The notes beneath the pieces are model-generated. The model saw only the letters and a program-made list of their open reading frames with translations, was not told where the DNA came from and ran no database searches. A stretch of 17,896 nt of DNA from Clarireedia homoeocarpa (Eukaryota > Ascomycota > Leotiomycetes > Helotiales > Rutstroemiaceae). How positions within the stretch are numbered: position 1 is the first letter of the stretch; every line of letters starts with the position of its first letter. The DNA is taken from the NCBI GenBank assembly GCA_001465935.1, contig LNKV01000150.1, positions 1 to 17,896 of the forward strand, read 5' to 3'. Of the stretch, positions 17,389 to 17,896 are shown piece after piece. Both the position numbers and the translations under genes were made by a program.

Positions 17389-17876
17389 GCGCTGTCTTTT
17401 GCTCGGTCCACTTCCAGCTGCTTCGCATAGGCGACTGCTTCAGCCTGGGCTTCAGCCGGGACATTATCTTCTTCCTCTATTTCCTCCATTGCATCTTCAT
17501 AAGGCTCATACTCGACTTCACCCACTGTGTGGTGGGGGGTCTGGGCTCGAGTATTGAAAGCAGGGGAGGGGGAGCTTCGAGTGAAGCCACCAACTGGCGG
17601 GGTAGCCCTTTGGCCAGGGGAGAAGTGACGTGGCACGTTGGCAGGTGGGGGTGGCTGCATGGGTGGAGCGGCAGCAAGGATACCGGGTTGGCCTTGAAGG
17701 GCCTGCCGGCTCTTGGCATAAGTGGCAGCTCGGTCTCGACGGCTTATTGCGGTCGCCACTGCTTTAGCAGAGGCCCGTCGGGCTTGCTTGCTTGCTGCAA
17801 TGCCAGCATCATTCGCATCCAGGTGCTGAAGCACTCGTACGTCGGCCTCGTAATCCTCGCTTCCAAGACGACCCAT
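17385..17876 (-). CDS. Gag-like ORF (C-terminal part) of the Ty3/Gypsy element
   Basis: The 163-aa open frame lies immediately upstream of protease in the position of gag. It is Ala-, Arg- and Gln-rich at first (ASKQARRASAKAVATAISRR), proline-rich in the middle, and acidic near the end (EEIEEEDNVPAEAQAE). No CCHC zinc knuckle is seen. The Met at 17876 is only 20 bases from the window edge, and the frame may start further out, so this may be the C-terminal part of a longer Gag. No stops interrupt it, unlike pol. The AAAA run near 17397-17400 could allow a -1 slip into pol, but no convincing stem-loop was checked. Confidence 0.5.
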   Translation of the reverse strand: MGRLGSEDYEADVRVLQHLDANDAGIAASKQARRASAKAVATAISRRDRAATYAKSRQALQGQPGILAAAPPMQPPPPANVPRHFSPGQRATPPVGGFTRSSPSPAFNTRAQTPHHTVGEVEYEPYEDAMEEIEEEDNVPAEAQAEAVAYAKQLEVDRAKDSA

Positions 17877-17896
17877 AAGCGAACGTGTTCGATAAT

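Larger units (their letters stand above)
12689..17896 (-). mobile_element. Ty3/Gypsy chromovirus retrotransposon, 5' part outside window
   Basis: On the minus strand the order is gag-like ORF, aspartic protease, reverse transcriptase, RNase H, integrase, chromodomain, polypurine tract, LTR. Protease-RT-RNaseH-integrase order is diagnostic of Ty3/Gypsy, and the C-terminal chromodomain places it among chromoviruses. The pol frame is a single line from about 17388 to 13120 interrupted by 13 TAG/TAA stops, so this copy cannot make pol. The primer-binding site and 5' LTR lie beyond the right edge. Confidence 0.92.

Noticed and set aside
1..17896. CRISPR array, bacterial operon or prophage
   Set aside because: There are no regularly spaced direct repeats, no ribosome-binding-site pattern, and genes have spliceosomal introns.

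Overview
The window looks like nuclear DNA of a filamentous ascomycete (Pezizomycotina). Three things point there: short GT...AG introns with fungal branch sites, a chromodomain-bearing Ty3/Gypsy retrotransposon, and blocks of DNA bleached to almost pure A+T with CpA/TpG nearly erased. That last pattern is the mark of repeat-induced point mutation (RIP). I cannot name the species.

Layout. 1-3880 is saturated AT-rich DNA with no gene. 3880-10070 is a GC-balanced island. It holds a two-exon small secreted Cys-rich protein on the minus strand (4388-4706), a secreted protein with a six-Cys tail on the plus strand (5988-6506), a two-exon intracellular-looking protein on the minus strand (6785-7342), a small putative membrane protein on the minus strand (7962-8291), and a 479-residue protein with a trypsin-like fold and a Cys at the nucleophile position on the minus strand (8425-9864). 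10070-11230 is a second saturated AT block. 11230-12310 is a small island with a frameshifted PD-(D/E)xK nuclease-like gene. 12320-12687 is a third AT block, ending at a single N. From 12689 to the window end lies a minus-strand Ty3/Gypsy chromovirus. Its 3' LTR, chromodomain, integrase, RNase H, RT, protease and a gag-like ORF are present; the 5' end lies outside.

Three observations tie the region together. First, the convergent genes at 5988-6506 and 6785-7342 share an N-terminal domain (DGVLRS...V.DAV.L.P.Q). One copy is exported and carries a Cys-rich tail; the other has no signal peptide and carries a charged helical tail. Second, the promoter and 5'UTR of the intracellular paralogue align with the LTR of the retrotransposon at the right end of the window, including the TATA box, so this gene appears to be driven by an old LTR. 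Third, the retrotransposon's pol frame is broken by 13 in-frame stops, all TAG or TAA and none TGA. This is what CpA-specific RIP predicts, and it is much milder than the damage in the flanking AT blocks.

The whole is a typical fast-evolving compartment: small secreted and orphan genes on islands between RIP-inactivated repeats. All functions are read from motifs by eye; no database search was possible.
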